A DNA stretch of 64,000 bases from an uncultured Acetatifactor sp. (lineage in GTDB: Bacteria; Bacillota; Clostridia; Lachnospirales; Lachnospiraceae), in assembly GCA_910589655.1 (NCBI GenBank), contig CAJUTJ010000159.1:25941-89940 (forward strand), written 5' to 3'. The position numbers were made by a program, and so were the translations under genes. Shown piece by piece: positions 60,981 to 64,000 of this stretch (its first letter is position 1; the number at the start of each line of letters is the position of its first letter). Below the pieces are notes generated by a model, which saw only the letters and a program-made list of their open reading frames with translations, was not told the origin of the DNA and did no database searches.

Positions 60981-61898
60981 CTACTTATCCTTCTCCGTAA
61001 CCTTCCGCATTGCCCTTGCAGGAACACCCGCCGCCACCGTATCGGGATCTACGTCCTTAAGCACCACGCCTCCAATGCCCACAAAAGCATTTTCATGCAG
61101 AGTCAACTGATTTTTAATGATTCCTCCGGGCGCAACATAAGCTCCGTTTTCTACTTTTACACTGCCGCAAAGTATGGTATTGGCTACCAATAAAACATTT
61201 TCCCCGATTTGACAGTTGTGGGCAATGTGACAGAGATTATCTATTTTTGTGTGATTTCCGATGACAGTGTCATCCATAGTTCCTCTGCAGATTGCCGTAT
61301 TTGCACCGATTTCCACATCATCCCCTATTTTCACACCGCCGTAATGCCGGACTTTTACAGGCCGTTTTCCGCCGTCCATAAAATAACCGTACCCGTCCGT
61401 CCCGATGACCGTTCCCGAGTGGATCAGGCAGTTTTCCCCAATAACCACCTTATTATATATACTTACATTATGCTCTATCACCGTTCCGGCTCCGACGGAT
61501 ACATCCTTTCCGATGTAACAGTGATGTCCCACCGATACGTCTGGCGCAAGCCGATCCGATTCCACGACGGCGCTGGCTGCGATACCGGTCCGGGCTGTTG
61601 CTCCCCAAAAACGGTTTAAAATGCTAAAAAACACTGCTTTTGGCTCTTCCGTAATCAGGAAGCAGCAATTTGCGATAGAATTCGGGATTGCTTTTTTCGC
61701 AACCACGATGCAATTGCCACAGCCCGAAAACTTGCTCAGGCTGTTCTCCTCCGCATTTTTGATCCATGTGATAGCTTCGCTCTGCGGGGACGACAAGGAA
61801 CAGAAGTTCCTGATTTCTATGTTCTTATCGCCCTCCGGCAACACCTTATGCTCTGTTTCCTGTAAATAATCCATAATATCCTGTACACTGATCAACAT
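60981..61898 (-). CDS. LpxD-like left-handed beta-helix acyltransferase
   Basis: 305 residues, near LpxD length (about 340). N-terminal uridine-binding-like domain (VLPEGDKNIEIRNFCSLSSP, AVFFSILNRFWG), then a hexapeptide beta-helix: VSVGHHCYIGKDVSVGAGTV, IEHNVSIYNKVVIGENCLIH, DGYGYFMDGGKRPVKVRHYG, and NLCHIAHNCQIG with the catalytic-type His. In Gram-negatives LpxD N-acylates a UDP-glucosamine derivative in lipid A synthesis; this genome looks Gram-positive, so the target is likely another amino sugar in the glycan. It overlaps the deacetylase gene by 7 bp and has GGAGT upstream. A terminator follows. Confidence 0.8.
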   Translation of the reverse strand: MLISVQDIMDYLQETEHKVLPEGDKNIEIRNFCSLSSPQSEAITWIKNAEENSLSKFSGCGNCIVVAKKAIPNSIANCCFLITEEPKAVFFSILNRFWGATARTGIAASAVVESDRLAPDVSVGHHCYIGKDVSVGAGTVIEHNVSIYNKVVIGENCLIHSGTVIGTDGYGYFMDGGKRPVKVRHYGGVKIGDDVEIGANTAICRGTMDDTVIGNHTKIDNLCHIAHNCQIGENVLLVANTILCGSVKVENGAYVAPGGIIKNQLTLHENAFVGIGGVVLKDVDPDTVAAGVPARAMRKVTEKDK

Positions 61899-62632
61899 AT
61901 TCGTACTCCTTCCCGTTTCATAATGGATCGTAAGTCCGTAATATTATCTTCCATCTGCTCATATCTTTGCAGGTTGGCCGAATTTACAAAATCGCTCACT
62001 GTCTTTTCCAGCGTTTTTCCTTCTTCGAAATACCAAAACGGGTGGGTTAATATATGAAGCCTCTCATACTCTGAACTGTCGATGATCTCCTCCACCGGTT
62101 CCCGCCACCGGCGCCTTGAATCGGACAAATACTTGAAATCGTGGAAAAACACACTTCCGTAACTGTTGACCATATCTGGAATCCGAAGATCAGCATCCAA
62201 AATTTCTTTGCTTGGGCGGTGCATGGAAACGACCTTCACCGTATCGTTGATCGCTTCCGATAATATATTACTCTCATATAGGATACGACTTTTGATTTCC
62301 TCCGTTTTTCCCATTAATTCAGGGTAGCGGACTTCGTCAAAATGCAGTCCGATAAAATGCCCCCCCCACTTTATTTTATCGATGAGTCGCTGCGATTCCT
62401 TCGAAAATACGTTATAGAAATCACTTGTCAAAAGTAAGAAGTATGTACTATGGACACCTATACTTTTTTCGAACTCCGCCATTGCAGCGGCTTTCTGCAA
62501 GTCATTGTCCACATCATGACGGAGAATGGCACAGCGTCCTGCTTGCTTCCAGTTTTGATATGTTACAATCTCATACCGTTTGTCCCTTAGTTTATTGATT
62601 AATTTTAAATAGCTTTTGTAAGTAAAATCCAT
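61892..62632 (-). CDS. NodB-like polysaccharide deacetylase
   Basis: 246 residues with GGAGG 8 bases upstream. Deacetylase motifs: CAILRHDVDND (catalytic and metal Asp), GVHSTYFLLLTSDFYN, GGHFIGLHFDEVRY (metal His region), VVSMHRPSKEIL, and LHILTHPFWYFEEG (late His). A metal-dependent carbohydrate N-deacetylase of the NodB/CE4-like group; no signal peptide, so it acts in the cytosol on a soluble or lipid-linked sugar. Directly coupled to the LpxD-like acyltransferase: deacetylation then re-acylation of an amino sugar is a natural reading. Confidence 0.75.
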   Translation of the reverse strand: MDFTYKSYLKLINKLRDKRYEIVTYQNWKQAGRCAILRHDVDNDLQKAAAMAEFEKSIGVHSTYFLLLTSDFYNVFSKESQRLIDKIKWGGHFIGLHFDEVRYPELMGKTEEIKSRILYESNILSEAINDTVKVVSMHRPSKEILDADLRIPDMVNSYGSVFFHDFKYLSDSRRRWREPVEEIIDSSEYERLHILTHPFWYFEEGKTLEKTVSDFVNSANLQRYEQMEDNITDLRSIMKREGVRIC

Positions 62633-62730
62633 TTGATAAACCTCCTAATTAATCTATTTGCATATGCCTATAATAAACTTTCCAAGGAAATACCCAAAAG
62701 AAATTGACTGACAAACATGCCCTGATTGCC

Positions 62731-63831
62731 TTAAATCCAGTATAATCCAAAAATCTCTAAGACATGAACCATAATAATTGATCCGCATGAAATTATCTCA
62801 AATGACTCTTTTGCTATATCATATTTCTTTTTCGGACTTGCAGCTCCAAATAGAACAACAGGAAATGCGGGATACATATATCTACCCTGTAATCCCCAGA
62901 CATACCCCAGATCAGGAGCCGCACCCACAAAATAAAATGCTACTATAACAATCATCCACATAGCTGCGCCAAGCCCAATCAATAATATTCTCTCGCGGCA
63001 ATTAAATATTTGATCTGCTCCTATTTTAAATACCACAAAAGCACAAAGTGATAAATACGGAATTATAAGACAGTCGCTTTTGGGTAATGCAATGGCACTG
63101 CTATAGTATGAATAAAAGTCTGCAAAAAAAGTCTGGAAAAACATATTTAATACCCTAAAGGGATGGTGTAATACATATATGATATAGCTGCCGGAAATTT
63201 CAGTAGAAGATGCATATAAACTGGAAGCAACATCTGCGTTGTTGTCTAATATGCTATGGCTAATATAATATAAAATACAGCCTGCCATAAGCATACCTGT
63301 TACATAAATCAGTTTTAAGATAAACGTCTCCTTCCCTTTTAAGGCAAATTGCTTACGATCTAACAATAAGAGCAATCCCATAATGAGAAGATATGGAAGC
63401 TTTATCAGCCCTATGCAGCAAGCCAAAATCAACAGGGTACATATCACCTTTCCCTTCCACACGCTTTTATGCTCTGCTTTTAGACTGATAGCTATTGCAA
63501 TAAATAGCAAAACTATACTATAAAGGATGCCGTCCGTTGAACTTGTGCTTCGTAAAAAACATATCCCCGGTGCAAAATACAACACTGCATAAATCTTTCT
63601 ATATCCTTGCGGCAAAATGTTATAACCCGCATATGCCAGAGAAATTGCTGCTGCCAGATTACCTAAACGTGCTCCATAAAACATTATGCAAGGGGGCACT
63701 TTTAACAGCTTTAGCAAAAATATCATTATAACTTGCGGCAAAAAAGCCAGACTACTGGTAGTATGATCACCATGTATTGGTATCCGTACATATTCTCCTG
63801 AAAACCGCTGTCCCATTTTATCCAAAAACAT
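62731..63831 (-). CDS. DUF2142-like membrane protein, N-terminally truncated
   Basis: 366 residues with about 9 hydrophobic segments. GLQGRYMYPAFPVVLFGA near the C-terminus and the ARLGNLAAAISLAYAGY segment are typical of DUF2142-like GT-C membrane proteins, which are usually 430-500 residues. Here the first helix and catalytic loop are missing: there is no RBS before ATG 63831, and the in-frame upstream text stops after 11 codons. The 3' end of a transposase gene lies about 60 bp away, so an insertion probably removed the 5' end. Probably non-functional. Confidence 0.65.
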   Translation of the reverse strand: MFLDKMGQRFSGEYVRIPIHGDHTTSSLAFLPQVIMIFLLKLLKVPPCIMFYGARLGNLAAAISLAYAGYNILPQGYRKIYAVLYFAPGICFLRSTSSTDGILYSIVLLFIAIAISLKAEHKSVWKGKVICTLLILACCIGLIKLPYLLIMGLLLLLDRKQFALKGKETFILKLIYVTGMLMAGCILYYISHSILDNNADVASSLYASSTEISGSYIIYVLHHPFRVLNMFFQTFFADFYSYYSSAIALPKSDCLIIPYLSLCAFVVFKIGADQIFNCRERILLIGLGAAMWMIVIVAFYFVGAAPDLGYVWGLQGRYMYPAFPVVLFGAASPKKKYDIAKESFEIISCGSIIMVHVLEIFGLYWI

Positions 63832-63892
63832 ATCGAAATGGATAGTTGTATTCGTTTCTCTAGTATAGCGTATTCAAAGTTTATGTGGAAAA

Positions 63893-64000
63893 TCATATCT
63901 CAAGCTCATCCATTTTGTATGTCCAATGATATACTACCGGATGTTCGTTGATTTCGGCAATATACTGATATATCCGTTCTTCCAGTTCCTCTTTGGAATC
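63893..64000 (-). mobile_element. 3' end of a probable IS630-type transposase (partial)
   Basis: My translation of the last bases of the window on the minus strand: DSKEELEERIYQYIAEINEH then PVVYHWTYKMDELEI and stop. The E-x-L-x-x-R-I-x-x-Y-I-x-E-I-N...WTYKM ending resembles C-termini of IS630-family DDE transposases. The rest is outside the window. It sits just upstream of the truncated DUF2142-like gene. Confidence 0.55.

Noticed and set aside
60981..61898. True lipid A biosynthesis
   Set aside because: No lpxA, lpxB or lpxC here and the window looks Gram-positive; only one LpxD-like gene.

Overview
The window looks like a chromosomal piece of an anaerobic, gut-type Firmicute, most likely a Lachnospiraceae member (Clostridia). 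This rests on strong AGGAGG-type ribosome binding sites, moderate GC content, and the protein families present: many polytopic YfhO/PTPS-related membrane proteins, an M6 protease with a Thr/Pro linker, and BlaI/M56 pairs. The genus is not determined. Nearly all genes are on the minus strand, so the text runs against transcription.

Positions 1-31.7 kb form a very large surface-glycan locus: an ABC exporter fragment, a GT52/polysialyltransferase-like enzyme, five GT2 enzymes (several of the polyprenyl-phosphate-sugar synthase type), a transaminase/GNAT pair, an FAD oxidoreductase, and about ten large multi-pass membrane proteins that look like GT-C glycosyltransferases or translocation factors. 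Pseudaminic-acid genes are scattered rather than clustered: pseF at 22.1 kb, pseC at 30.5 kb and pseB at 45.3 kb, with a possible PseH at 12.1 kb. pseG and pseI are not in the window. One PTPS-related gene (26.5-28.8 kb) is broken by a +1 change in a G6 tract.

Positions 31.8-35.1 kb are a visibly AT-richer accessory island: a lone TIR-domain protein diverging from a BlaI-type repressor, a small exported peptide and an M56 (BlaR1-like) membrane protease. Next come a plus-strand GHMP sugar kinase with a nucleotidyltransferase, then a 10 x 35-bp tandem repeat. Positions 38-43.4 kb encode exported products: an M6 metalloprotease, a Ser/Gly/Asp-repeat protein and a lipoprotein. An O-antigen ligase-like protein and PseB follow.

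Positions 46.5-55.7 kb are the most interesting part: in transcription order a TPR protein, an RdrA-like P-loop ATPase, a giant adenosine-deaminase-like protein (RdrB-like) and a long dGTPase-family HD phosphohydrolase. ATPase plus divergent deaminase is the core of RADAR anti-phage defence. The TPR partner and the dGTPase-like gene suggest an undescribed variant that combines purine deamination with dNTP hydrolysis. It sits between the glycan genes pseB and manA.

Positions 55.9-60.4 kb encode GDP-mannose to GDP-L-fucose synthesis (gmd, fcl, manC, manA). A relic of an AAA-ATPase-like gene follows. Then come an LpxD-like acyltransferase with a NodB-like deacetylase, a DUF2142-like membrane protein missing its N-terminus, and the 3' end of a probable IS630-type transposase at the window edge.

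Intergenic DNA is rich in repeats: three minisatellites (40, 41 and 35 bp), two dispersed palindromic families, and several inverted-repeat elements of 75-141 bp. No rRNA, tRNA or CRISPR array was recognised.
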